From positions 1 through 26,492 of the forward strand of contig CAYMBJ010000055.1 in assembly GCA_964388665.1 (NCBI GenBank): a stretch of 26,492 nucleotides of DNA. The letters run 5' to 3'. The position numbers were made by a program, and so were the translations under genes. This DNA is from CALCCV01 sp964388665. GTDB taxonomy: Bacteria; Bdellovibrionota; Bdellovibrionia; Bdellovibrionales; Bdellovibrionaceae. The notes beneath the pieces are model-generated. The model did no database searches, had not been told where the DNA came from, and was given only the letters and a program-made list of their open reading frames with translations. This document shows positions 7,080-14,319 of the stretch, in pieces (position 1 is the stretch's first letter; each line of letters begins with the position of its first letter).

Positions 7080-9236
7080 TCACCTCCTCCAGGTATGAAA
7101 TTTTTCAAGCCATTCCAGCGCCTTTTTAGGTGCATTGGCCTTTTTCCAAACCCCGGCGGCGTATTTATTGGCCTCAGCTAGAGTTGGATAAATGTGGATC
7201 GTTCCTAGAATTTTATTCAGGCCCAAATTGTATTTCATGGCCGTAACATATTCAGCAATGATGTCTCCAGCATGATCACCAACAATGGTCACTCCCAAAA
7301 TCTTATCGCTATTTGGGGGCGTCAGCACTTTGACAAAACCATGAGCTTCGCCTTCGGCAATCGCCCTATCCAAATCATTGATTTCATATCGCGTGACCTC
7401 AAAAGGAATGTCCTTTTCCTTTGCTTCCAGCTCATTGAGACCGACGCGGGCCACTTCCGGATCCGTAAATGTGCACCAAGGGATAACACGGTAATCAACT
7501 TTAAATTTTTTGAACGGACTAAAGAGGGCATTCACTGATACATACCAGGCCTGGTGAGCCGCTGTGTGAGTGAACTGGTAGGGCCCTGTCACATCGCCAC
7601 ACACAAAAATATTAGGAAAATTGGTGGTGCGCAAATATTCATCGGCAACAACAGTTCCTCGATTTGAAATTTCAATATTGAGACTTTCTAGTCCAAAGCC
7701 CTTTACATTTGCTTTTCTTCCCAGAGCTAGGAGAATTTCATCAAAACCGACCTTAATTTCTTTTCCCTGGTACTGGCAGATCAAAACTTTTTCTGCCTGA
7801 GCGGAGCCAGCTCCGCCTTCGATTCTCAATGCCTTGTGGCCAAGAAGGACGTTCAGGCCTTCCTTTCTAAATCCTTCAGTCACCAACTGCGCCGCATCTT
7901 CATCTTCACGAATCATCAATCGCGGTGCCATCTCCACAAGCGTCACTTGGCAACCAAAACGACAAAAACTCTGGGCCAACTCACAACCGATGGGTCCACC
8001 ACCAAGAACAATCAGGCGCTTTGGCAACTCTCGAAGATTCCATACGTTGTCACTAGTTAAAAAGGAGATTTCAGAAAGTCCTGGGATCGGAGGGACCAAG
8101 GGGCCTGCCCCCGTGGCCACAACAATATTTTTTGTAGTCAGAACTTTTCCGTTCACTTCAACTTCGTATGGAGACCGAATCATCGCCTCCCCTTGAATGC
8201 ATTCAACACCCAGCTCAGTGTAGCGCTCGACAGAATCATGTGGTTCGATCTCTTTTATCACCCGCTGTACCCGCGCCATCACTTTCGCAAAATCCATCCT
8301 TGGTGCGTCAGTCTCAATACCAAACTCCTGGGATCGCTGAATGAACTTCAAAATCTTGGCTGAGCGAATCAGCGCCTTGCTGGGAACACATCCGGTGTTG
8401 AGACAATCGCCACCCATTTTGTGTTTTTCAATAAGAGCCACCTTCGCCTTTATTGCCGAGGCAATGTAGGCAGAAACCAGGCCTGCCGACCCTGCGCCGA
8501 TCACGACCATGTTGTAGTCAAAATTCTTGGGCTTTGTGTATTTTCGCAGATTTCTCCCCCGTTTGAGTGCTCCCACCACCCATTTGGAAAGCAGTGGTAA
8601 GATTCCTATCAGAGCAAAAGAAAGCAGAATCTCAGGAGAAAGTATTCCCGCCAAGGATTCGATCTGCGCCAGTTGAGTGCCGGCATTCACATACACAGCC
8701 GTGCCTGGGAGCATGCCAATTTGGCTTACAAAAAAAAAGGTTAGCGTGCGAATGGGCGTAAGACCCATCACCAGATTGATCATAAAAAAAGGAAAGACAG
8801 GAACAAGGCGCAGGGTGAAGAGGTAAAAGGCGCCCTCTCTAGCAACTCCGTGATTGACCTTTGCCAACTTATCTTTAAATTTGCTCTGTACAAAATCACG
8901 CAATAAAAACCGCGAGGCCAAAAACGCCAGAGTCGCGCCAATGGTGCTCGAAATGGACACGAGAACCAGCCCCACGCCCAGACCAAATATCGCCCCTGCA
9001 GCGAGAGTCAAAACCGTTGCTCCAGGAAGCGAAACACCCACAGACACGATATAAATCAAGGCAAAGAGCCCAATCACAAGGATAGGATTTGCGGAATAGT
9101 AAGACTGAAGTGACTCCTGATGACTCTTGAGGCTCTCCAGTGAGAGATACTGGCCAACGTCAAACCACCTATAGCCAATCACCACGAGGGCAATGAGCGC
9201 GACAATACCGATTCTTCCCGACCACTTTTTTGTCAT
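7080..9236 (-). CDS. Bifunctional TVP38/TMEM64 membrane protein fused to an FAD-dependent disulfide oxidoreductase
   Basis: A 718-residue fusion. Residues about 8-220 form a TVP38/TMEM64 (VTT/DedA-like) membrane domain with motifs FLLRDFV and LRLVPVFPFFMINLVMG. From about residue 240 a class-I pyridine nucleotide-disulfide oxidoreductase follows: FAD motif VVIGAGSAGL (GAGSAG at 247-252), redox pair GGDCLNTGCVPSK (Cys278/Cys283), NAD(P) motif VLGGGPIGCELAQ, and FVCGDVTG for the second FAD contact. The C-terminal active-site segment reads HIYPTLAE (681-688) instead of the H-x-H-P-T form of lipoamide dehydrogenases, so the usual base His is Tyr683. The mercury-binding CC at the end of MerA is absent. 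I chose ATG 9236, with GGAG five bases upstream, over a GTG at 9287. The substrate is unknown; placement suggests a role in arsenic or thiol redox chemistry. Confidence 0.92.
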   Translation of the reverse strand: MTKKWSGRIGIVALIALVVIGYRWFDVGQYLSLESLKSHQESLQSYYSANPILVIGLFALIYIVSVGVSLPGATVLTLAAGAIFGLGVGLVLVSISSTIGATLAFLASRFLLRDFVQSKFKDKLAKVNHGVAREGAFYLFTLRLVPVFPFFMINLVMGLTPIRTLTFFFVSQIGMLPGTAVYVNAGTQLAQIESLAGILSPEILLSFALIGILPLLSKWVVGALKRGRNLRKYTKPKNFDYNMVVIGAGSAGLVSAYIASAIKAKVALIEKHKMGGDCLNTGCVPSKALIRSAKILKFIQRSQEFGIETDAPRMDFAKVMARVQRVIKEIEPHDSVERYTELGVECIQGEAMIRSPYEVEVNGKVLTTKNIVVATGAGPLVPPIPGLSEISFLTSDNVWNLRELPKRLIVLGGGPIGCELAQSFCRFGCQVTLVEMAPRLMIREDEDAAQLVTEGFRKEGLNVLLGHKALRIEGGAGSAQAEKVLICQYQGKEIKVGFDEILLALGRKANVKGFGLESLNIEISNRGTVVADEYLRTTNFPNIFVCGDVTGPYQFTHTAAHQAWYVSVNALFSPFKKFKVDYRVIPWCTFTDPEVARVGLNELEAKEKDIPFEVTRYEINDLDRAIAEGEAHGFVKVLTPPNSDKILGVTIVGDHAGDIIAEYVTAMKYNLGLNKILGTIHIYPTLAEANKYAAGVWKKANAPKKALEWLEKFHTWRR

Positions 9237-9316
9237 AACACTCCAGGTGGTTACCATTTGGCGAAAGCCTTGAATGTGATGGACCACTCGATAATTTTTG
9301 TATTTAAAAGTTTATA

Positions 9317-9345
9317 TGTATACCTTTTTAGAAAATTTCTGTTAA
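9317..9345 (-). promoter_or_regulatory. Candidate sigma70-type promoter for the fusion gene and downstream operon
   Basis: Read on the minus strand, TTAACA (9345-9340) and TATACA (9322-9317) are separated by exactly 17 bases in a very AT-rich stretch. The first matches the -35 consensus in 5 of 6 positions, the second the -10 consensus in 4 of 6. It lies in the 196-base gap between arsC and the fusion gene, the only sizeable gap in the cluster, about 80 bases before the start codon at 9236. It would allow the six downstream genes to be transcribed separately from arsC. Sequence match only. Confidence 0.4.
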
Positions 9346-9432
9346 ATAAAACAACAATTCAACCAAACCCTCTCTTTTCTCCGGCCATACAGCGCTGCAT
9401 GATAGATGAGCGACGTGGAGTGGATGCCTCTG

Positions 9433-9837
9433 TCATATCAACTTTTTGATTCGCTCAACGAGCTTGTCTCTTGTCTCCCGAAATGCCGCGATTCGATTGG
9501 CTTCAGAAATAGAGGAATCAGCAGGATCTGGCATCGACCAATCTTCTCTTTTGAAATCTCCTGGCAAAAACGGGCACTGCTCTTCTTTGCAAAGCGTGAC
9601 TAGCAAATCAAGTTGCGTAACGAAACCTTTTGGCAGGTCGGCAATGCTCTTGGTCTTGTGCTGCGAAATGTCTATGCCTATTTCCTTCAGCACTTCCACT
9701 GCGCAGGCATTGACATTTTCTGCGGGAACACTCCCCGCACTTTCAACGCAAACCCTTTCACCTAAAATGGATCGCGCCAAGCCCTCAGCCATCTGACTGC
9801 GTGCCGAGTTTGCAACACAAAGAAAAAGTACATTCAT
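9433..9837 (-). CDS. arsC: Arsenate reductase, low-molecular-weight phosphatase type (ArsC)
   Basis: A 134-residue protein of the thioredoxin-coupled LMW-PTPase arsenate reductase family. The P-loop VLFLCVANSARSQMAEG holds the nucleophile Cys7 in the C-x5-R-S motif. The redox shuttle cysteines are Cys83 and Cys88 in LVTLCKEEQCPF, matching the Cys10/Cys82/Cys89 set of S. aureus ArsC. WSMPDPADSS carries the conserved Asp-Pro. It reduces arsenate to arsenite in the cytoplasm. It is the first gene of the minus-strand arsenic cluster, 196 bases before the fusion gene. The start ATG at 9837 has only a weak GGCGG upstream. A candidate operator and promoter lie directly in front of it. It is divergent from the haem lipoprotein gene. 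Confidence 0.95.
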   Translation of the reverse strand: MNVLFLCVANSARSQMAEGLARSILGERVCVESAGSVPAENVNACAVEVLKEIGIDISQHKTKSIADLPKGFVTQLDLLVTLCKEEQCPFLPGDFKREDWSMPDPADSSISEANRIAAFRETRDKLVERIKKLI

Positions 9838-9852
9838 AGAACCGCCTTTAAA

Positions 9853-9880
9853 GTGATAGACATATAAGACAGTCCATCAA
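9853..9880 (-). promoter_or_regulatory. Candidate arsC operator/promoter: imperfect inverted repeat
   Basis: TGATAGAC (9854-9861) and GTCCATCA (9872-9879) form 8-base arms with one mismatch and a 10-base spacer, centred about 30 bases before the arsC start. On the minus strand TTGATG (9880-9875) and TATCAC (9858-9853) are spaced by 16 bases and could be weak -35/-10 boxes (4 of 6 each), so the dyad would cover the promoter. This is the layout expected for an ArsR-type repressor site, but no arsR gene is in view. Confidence 0.3.
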
Positions 9881-10019
9881 TTTATTGTACCAAATTTTTC
9901 GAAGTCATGCTACGCCCTCGCCTCTAGACGTTGAGGTAGACGTTGTGGCAAATAGTAACTTCACAACAGAGAATCGCAAGAGAATCCATGGGGAATCCAT
10001 GGGGAATCGGAGAATGACA

Positions 10020-10742
10020 ATGACATTTTGGAAGTTTACAAACTGTTTTCTACGAGTGAACATTATTTGTTTTGGAATGATTTTATTTCTACAACTTTCT
10101 GGTTGCAACCAAGGAACACCCCACTCCACCACAATCACACTTAGGCCGCAGGGCGGCCCAAACTCAGGAGATAAAATTGATCAAGATAAAAAAGAGTGCG
10201 AGACAAAGCCCCCCACTCCGAGCTTCGCTGAACTGAATCAATCTGTCTTTAAAACCAATTGTTATGGTTGCCATAACAGTCGCCACAAACCTATCTTGAT
10301 CTCCTATTCCGATTACCAACAAAATCTACCCGTGGTCATTGAGCAAGTTTTGAATCTCAAGCGCATGCCAAAAAATCATCCACTGAACGAAGACGAGCTT
10401 CTCAAAATAAAAATCTGGGTCGACGCAGGGGCTCCAGAAGGAGAGCCTGCTCCGCCACCAAAGCCTCCTGAAGTCGCTGTTGATTGGCAACTGATAAATG
10501 ACACATTCTTTAAAGCCAAATGCGCCGGTTGCCACCGAGCGGGAAACGAATTTGCAATTTCTGACTTTTCAAGCAAGGAGTTGGTAAAGGCAAGCATCGC
10601 CACCATCCATTTTGCTACTGTGATTGCATCAACAATGCCTCCAGCGCCAAAGGATCATCCAGAAGGCCTACCAAATCCAAATCAATTATCTATAGAAGAA
10701 AAGCGCCTTTTAGCAGACTGGATCGTTCTAGAAATGCCTTGA
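10020..10742 (+). CDS. Lipoprotein with two cytochrome-c-type haem motifs
   Basis: A 240-residue protein. The N-terminus WKFTNCFLRVNIICFGMILFLQLSGC is a lipoprotein signal with the lipobox LSGC (Cys29). Two similar domains follow, each with a CxxCH haem-attachment site: FKTNCYGCH (Cys81, Cys84, His85) and FKAKCAGCH (Cys168, Cys171, His172). Each ends with a Met-Pro segment (RMPKNHPL, TMPPAPKDHP) that may supply the distal ligand, then LNEDELLKIKIWVDAGAP or LSIEEKRLLADWI, typical of periplasmic c-type cytochrome domains. A proline-rich linker joins them. The start ATG 10020 has GGAG with 7-base spacing; longer starts (TTG 9885, ATG 9999) are possible but less supported. It is divergent from arsC, 182 bases away. 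A redox role is likely; the partner is unknown. Confidence 0.82.
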   Translation: MTFWKFTNCFLRVNIICFGMILFLQLSGCNQGTPHSTTITLRPQGGPNSGDKIDQDKKECETKPPTPSFAELNQSVFKTNCYGCHNSRHKPILISYSDYQQNLPVVIEQVLNLKRMPKNHPLNEDELLKIKIWVDAGAPEGEPAPPPKPPEVAVDWQLINDTFFKAKCAGCHRAGNEFAISDFSSKELVKASIATIHFATVIASTMPPAPKDHPEGLPNPNQLSIEEKRLLADWIVLEMP

Positions 10743-10770
10743 TCTGCTAGCAACAAAGGCCTTCTAAGTT

Positions 10771-10805
10771 TAGCAGGCATAATTTCCTTTTTCAGGAGCC
10801 TGCTA
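10771..10805. other. Hairpin 1 of the cytochrome/receptor intergenic region
   Basis: TAGCAGGC (10771-10778) pairs perfectly with GCCTGCTA (10798-10805) around a 19-base loop. It sits about 30 bases after the haem lipoprotein stop codon. There is no T-tract directly after the stem, so it is not a textbook Rho-independent terminator; it may still terminate or protect the 3' end. Confidence 0.5.
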
Positions 10806-10835
10806 GCCTCAAAAATTATTTTCGAGTTGAGGCTA
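10804..10835. other. Hairpin 2, adjoining hairpin 1
   Basis: TAGCCTCAA (10804-10812) and TTGAGGCTA (10827-10835) form a perfect 9-base stem with a 14-base AT-rich loop. It shares the bases TA at 10804-10805 with the end of hairpin 1, so the two are either exclusive at that base pair or stacked end to end. Confidence 0.5.
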
Positions 10836-10842
10836 ATACCAT

Positions 10843-10886
10843 CCATAAGCCACAGTGGGGAATGCAAAATGCACCACCACTTATGG
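10843..10886. other. Hairpin 3, nested three-part stem
   Basis: The outer arms CCATAAG (10843-10849) and CTTATGG (10880-10886) enclose a second stem GTGG/CCAC (10855-10858 with 10874-10877) and a third TGCA/TGCA (10863-10866 with 10870-10873) around an AAA loop. The nesting is consistent with one long, bulged RNA hairpin about 44 bases in length, or a DNA dyad. Confidence 0.45.
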
Positions 10887-10915
10887 CATCTCTATTGCAA
10901 ACTCATATTTGCAGA

Positions 10916-10997
10916 AGTGAATCGATCACTCTTACCTAAGAGCGATTCGTAGCGCAGACTCTTGCACAATTTCTTCAATCACACTTCGAGTGAATCG
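10916..10997. repeat. GAATCG repeat elements upstream of the TonB-dependent receptor
   Basis: AGTGAATCG occurs twice in direct orientation (10916-10924 and 10989-10997). The inverse CGATTC is at 10943-10948, and together with GAATCG (10919-10924) and the inner CTCTT/AAGAG pair (10929-10933 with 10938-10942) it makes a further hairpin. The block ends 20 bases before the receptor start, so a regulator site or leader RNA structure for the receptor operon is possible. No Fur-box match was seen. Confidence 0.4.
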
Positions 10998-11016
10998 CAT
11001 TTTCTGAGGGGGAAAA

Positions 11017-13599
11017 ATGATTGGCTATATTTTTACGTTGGCTTTAGCTATGGCGTTGGCAGCAAGTGGCAGTGTCGCCCAGGCCCAAACTGAAGAAGGG
11101 ACCGAGGTTGCGGAACAGAGCGAAGCTTCGCCTGCTCAGGCGAAAACCACTGACACCATCCCAGTCGAACGCATCGAAAGGATTGAAGTCACAGGTTCGC
11201 ACATTAAGCGCATAGATATAGAGGGAGCCTCACCAGTACAAACAATCACTCGCAAAGAGCTTGAGAAGACTGGGCAAAACTCTGTGGCCGATGTGTTACG
11301 TGATGTGGCTGTGAATTCCTTCGGTTCTGTTCGCGAGGAATCCGGCAGCAATGCGGCAGGCGTGGCACACGTTAATCTGCGCGGCTTAGGCTCGTCAAAC
11401 ACCCTTGTGCTACTCAACGGCCAGCGCTTACCTTCTGATGCTGTGACCGGAGCCGTGGATCTCAACTTAATTCCGATGGCTGCCGTAGAGCGCATTGAAA
11501 TCTTAAAGGACGGAGCGTCTGCAATCTATGGATCAGATGCACTGGGCGGCGTCGTCAATGTGATTACGCGAAAAGATTTTAAGGGCACAGAGGTGTCCCT
11601 CAAATCACTTCTTCCAGAAAAAAAGGGCGGAGCTAAGCAAGAGATCAGCGTCGTCAACGGTGTCAATATGGATCGCTGGAATATGGTCAATGTGCTTTAC
11701 TACCGCACCAATGAGAAGATTTATTCGCGAGATCGCGACTGGAGCAACAACGGCGTTAGCCTCATTGGTAGTCCTGGCAGCTACCGCAATCCCGGCGCCA
11801 GCTGGAACGCTGACCCCAACTGCCCTGCCGATCAAATTCGCGTCACTGCTGCCGGAAATTTTTGTACTTTCAAATTCTCCGACTACTCGACAGAGCTTCC
11901 CGCTCTCAATCAATTGAGTTTTCTTTCGGAAACCAATATTGAGGTCAACGCAAAGCTGCGCCTAAAAGCCAGAGTCGGCCTCACTCAAAAAAATGCGCAG
12001 TGGTCCTACGCGCCCGCGCCGGGATCATTTCAAATCGACAGTGGCGTTGCCGCGGGCTTAGGCTCTGGAGGAGGACCTCTGCCTGGCACTACGCCGGGAC
12101 AAGATGTTCAAGTCCGCTACCGGCTGCTCGAGCTCGGGTCGCGCGACACCAAAATCAAAACTGATTCTTACAATCTGCTCCTGGGAGGCACCTATGTTTT
12201 GGAGAGCGGCTGGGAAGTGCAGCTCAATGCCGCAACAAACAAAGTTAAAAATTCTGACAAGGGCATCAATGGCTATGCGCTCACTGAGTCCCTCACTTCG
12301 GCAATTGAGTCGGGAGCCTTTAATCCCTTCGCCCCAGCGGGACAGAAAGGCAGTATCGAGCAGTCCCGCTATGTTCCGGAAGAGAACACCGTCTCTGATT
12401 TGAACAGCGCTGAGTTGAAGGTATCGGGCGAGCTCGCCGAGTGGAGCTCGGGACCGGTGGGGCTGGCCGTGGGAAGTCAGTTTACCCAACAGAGTTACCG
12501 TGATGAATTTGACGAGAAAAGTGTTAATGGCGAAGTCTTTGGCAACGCTGGCAGCAGCGGCGGCGGAGACCGCGACACGCGTGCTGTGTTTGTCGAAGCA
12601 TCCCTACCCGTTACTACAAAGACAGAAATTCAATTGGCGGCCCGCTATGACGAATACAGTGATTTCGGAAAGTCGACCAATCCCAAAGTGGCGCTGCTCG
12701 TTCATCCCACTCCCACTTTGCTATTGCGAGCTTCGGCTGGAACTGGTTTTAAAGCCCCATTGATGCAGGACCTCTACGCGGCCAGCTCTCAGGGATACCC
12801 CACCTTTATTGACCATGTTAGCTGCGCGCGCGAGCAGGCCGCAGGCGGCGACACAAGCTCGTGCTCACCGCAACAGTATGAGGTCACCAGCAGAGGCAAC
12901 CCCGGCCTCAAGGAGCAAAAATCACAGTCGATCAACTTGGGAGCTGTGTATCAGCCGACGACCCAGTTTAGTTTTGGCGCCGACTACTTTATCACGCAAA
13001 TGAAAAACGTCGTCGACATTGATTATGGCGATGCCATCTTGGCGGAGCAGCAGGGAATGGATTTAGCTCAGCACGGAGTCATCGTGAAGCGCGACGCTCA
13101 AGGCTACATTGAATCTGTCGAAGCTCCCTTGCAGAATCTCGCTGCGCAAAGTGTCTCTGGCATTGATCTTTCCGCCTCTTGGCAGATCAGCAAGTTTAAA
13201 ATTGGCATGGAGCATTCTCAAATATTCAGCTTCAAAGAAGAGGGCTTTCCAGGAACCGGACAAAAAGAAAAAATTGGTGAAAATGCTAAACCACCTTGGA
13301 GAAATACCATCAGCCTAGGCTATGCAATTGATGATCGAAATTCGCTTTCTCTGGATGGAGTCACCATTGCAAGCCATAGCAAGTTGGTCAAAGAAGAGGG
13401 GCGCCTTCCGAGCTATACAGTATTTGATTTACAATATCTGCGCCAAACCAAAGATCTAGGGTCGCTCACTCTAGGAGTAAAGAATTTAGACGGCAAAACG
13501 CCACCACTGGATGATAGCAACCCCAACAAACCTTTGGATGCAAAACTCTATGATCAAATCGGGAGACAGTATTATGTTGGCTACAAAATCGCATTCTAA
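11017..13599 (+). CDS. TonB-dependent outer-membrane receptor
   Basis: An 860-residue receptor. Residues 1-23 are a signal peptide ending in AQA. The plug domain spans about 50-180: IERIEVTGSHIKR (a start often seen in TonB-dependent receptor plugs), ASPVQTITRKELEKTG, VNLRGLGSSNTLVLLNGQR and VERIEILKDGASAIYGSDALGGVVNVITR, all diagnostic. The rest is the beta-barrel with many aromatic and glycine-rich strands and loops, closing with QYYVGYKIAF, whose terminal Phe fits outer-membrane insertion. An extracellular loop holds paired Cys (NCPADQ...NFC). The ligand cannot be told from sequence; iron complexes, vitamin B12, sugars and peptides are all possible. The start ATG is preceded by GAGGGGG with 4-base spacing. 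tonB overlaps its 3' end by 26 bases, so receptor and energiser are one operon. Confidence 0.95.
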   Translation: MIGYIFTLALAMALAASGSVAQAQTEEGTEVAEQSEASPAQAKTTDTIPVERIERIEVTGSHIKRIDIEGASPVQTITRKELEKTGQNSVADVLRDVAVNSFGSVREESGSNAAGVAHVNLRGLGSSNTLVLLNGQRLPSDAVTGAVDLNLIPMAAVERIEILKDGASAIYGSDALGGVVNVITRKDFKGTEVSLKSLLPEKKGGAKQEISVVNGVNMDRWNMVNVLYYRTNEKIYSRDRDWSNNGVSLIGSPGSYRNPGASWNADPNCPADQIRVTAAGNFCTFKFSDYSTELPALNQLSFLSETNIEVNAKLRLKARVGLTQKNAQWSYAPAPGSFQIDSGVAAGLGSGGGPLPGTTPGQDVQVRYRLLELGSRDTKIKTDSYNLLLGGTYVLESGWEVQLNAATNKVKNSDKGINGYALTESLTSAIESGAFNPFAPAGQKGSIEQSRYVPEENTVSDLNSAELKVSGELAEWSSGPVGLAVGSQFTQQSYRDEFDEKSVNGEVFGNAGSSGGGDRDTRAVFVEASLPVTTKTEIQLAARYDEYSDFGKSTNPKVALLVHPTPTLLLRASAGTGFKAPLMQDLYAASSQGYPTFIDHVSCAREQAAGGDTSSCSPQQYEVTSRGNPGLKEQKSQSINLGAVYQPTTQFSFGADYFITQMKNVVDIDYGDAILAEQQGMDLAQHGVIVKRDAQGYIESVEAPLQNLAAQSVSGIDLSASWQISKFKIGMEHSQIFSFKEEGFPGTGQKEKIGENAKPPWRNTISLGYAIDDRNSLSLDGVTIASHSKLVKEEGRLPSYTVFDLQYLRQTKDLGSLTLGVKNLDGKTPPLDDSNPNKPLDAKLYDQIGRQYYVGYKIAF

Positions 13600-14281
13600 A
13601 AAAGTTGACCCTCCAATGCTATCGCCGCAGTCTTCAGTTGGGTCGACTCTCTTTTCTATCCTTGGGCATGTCCTGTTGGCCGGAGCAGTGCTGCTTGCCA
13701 TAGATGTCCTAGAGCGCCGCCAACCGCAGGTCGAGCTGGTGAGCATGGATTCCATTGATTTGGGTTATGAAAGCTATGAAGAGCCGCCAATACCTGAGAT
13801 AAAACCAGCGCCAAAGCCCATAGTGAAGACTCCCGCAAAAGAACACTCAGAAGTTCAGGCTGCGCCTGTAAAAAACCTAGAAACCGTAAACACAGAGCTC
13901 CAGGATCAAGAAAGCGAGGTCACCGGTACACAGTCCGCTCCGGTTGCGGCGCCGGCCAAAGCACCCAGCAGTGGGCAAGTGGCAGCGACGCCCTACTACA
14001 AGATCAAGCCCAAATATCCGCGCTCGGCATTGGTGTCTGGCCTTGAAGGTTGGGTGCAGATGCTCATCGATATTGATGAAACAGGCCAAGTCGAAAACGT
14101 GCGCGTCGTTGATGGCGAACAACGAAACACCTTTCAAGCTGAAGCACGCCGAGCGGTGTCCAAATGGAAGTACCGCCCCTTTTTGGACGACAAGGGGCAT
14201 GCGATCAAGAAGCTCGATCATCAGGTGCGCGTAGACTTTTCATTAAGAAATGACTTCGTGGCCGACTCGAGCTCCAACTAA
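13574..14281 (+). CDS. tonB: TonB energy-transducer protein
   Basis: A 235-residue TonB. A short basic cytoplasmic N-terminus precedes one membrane segment (LFSILGHVLLAGAVLLAIDV, about 27-46). A Pro/Lys/Glu-rich periplasmic spacer follows (EEPPIPEIKPAPKPIVK and on), and the C-terminal TonB domain has PKYPRSALVSGLEGWVQM and ARRAVSKWKYRPF, the YP and W-x-Y/F-x-P motifs that contact the TonB box of receptors. It carries proton-motive energy from ExbB/ExbD to the receptor. ATG 13574 has GGAG with an 8-base spacer, within the end of the receptor gene. A longer frame from 13511 is not needed. exbB starts 38 bases after the stop. Most likely it is dedicated to this receptor. Confidence 0.93.
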   Translation: MLATKSHSKKVDPPMLSPQSSVGSTLFSILGHVLLAGAVLLAIDVLERRQPQVELVSMDSIDLGYESYEEPPIPEIKPAPKPIVKTPAKEHSEVQAAPVKNLETVNTELQDQESEVTGTQSAPVAAPAKAPSSGQVAATPYYKIKPKYPRSALVSGLEGWVQMLIDIDETGQVENVRVVDGEQRNTFQAEARRAVSKWKYRPFLDDKGHAIKKLDHQVRVDFSLRNDFVADSSSN

Positions 14282-14319
14282 AACAATCAATAAAAACCTT
14301 TAAAGAAGGAGTATGAAAA

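Noticed and set aside
7080..9236. Mercuric reductase (MerA) for the flavoprotein half
   Set aside because: No N-terminal heavy-metal domain and no C-terminal Cys pair; no other mer gene nearby.
9983..10004. Tandem duplication of AATCCATGGGG before the haem lipoprotein gene
   Set aside because: Only two copies of 11 bases; likely a chance or slippage event with no clear function beyond adding alternative ATG codons.
10840..10890. Possible cobalamin riboswitch, because of GCCACAG next to a TonB-dependent receptor
   Set aside because: The full conserved core, including the B12 box, is missing, and the available length and order of elements do not fit.
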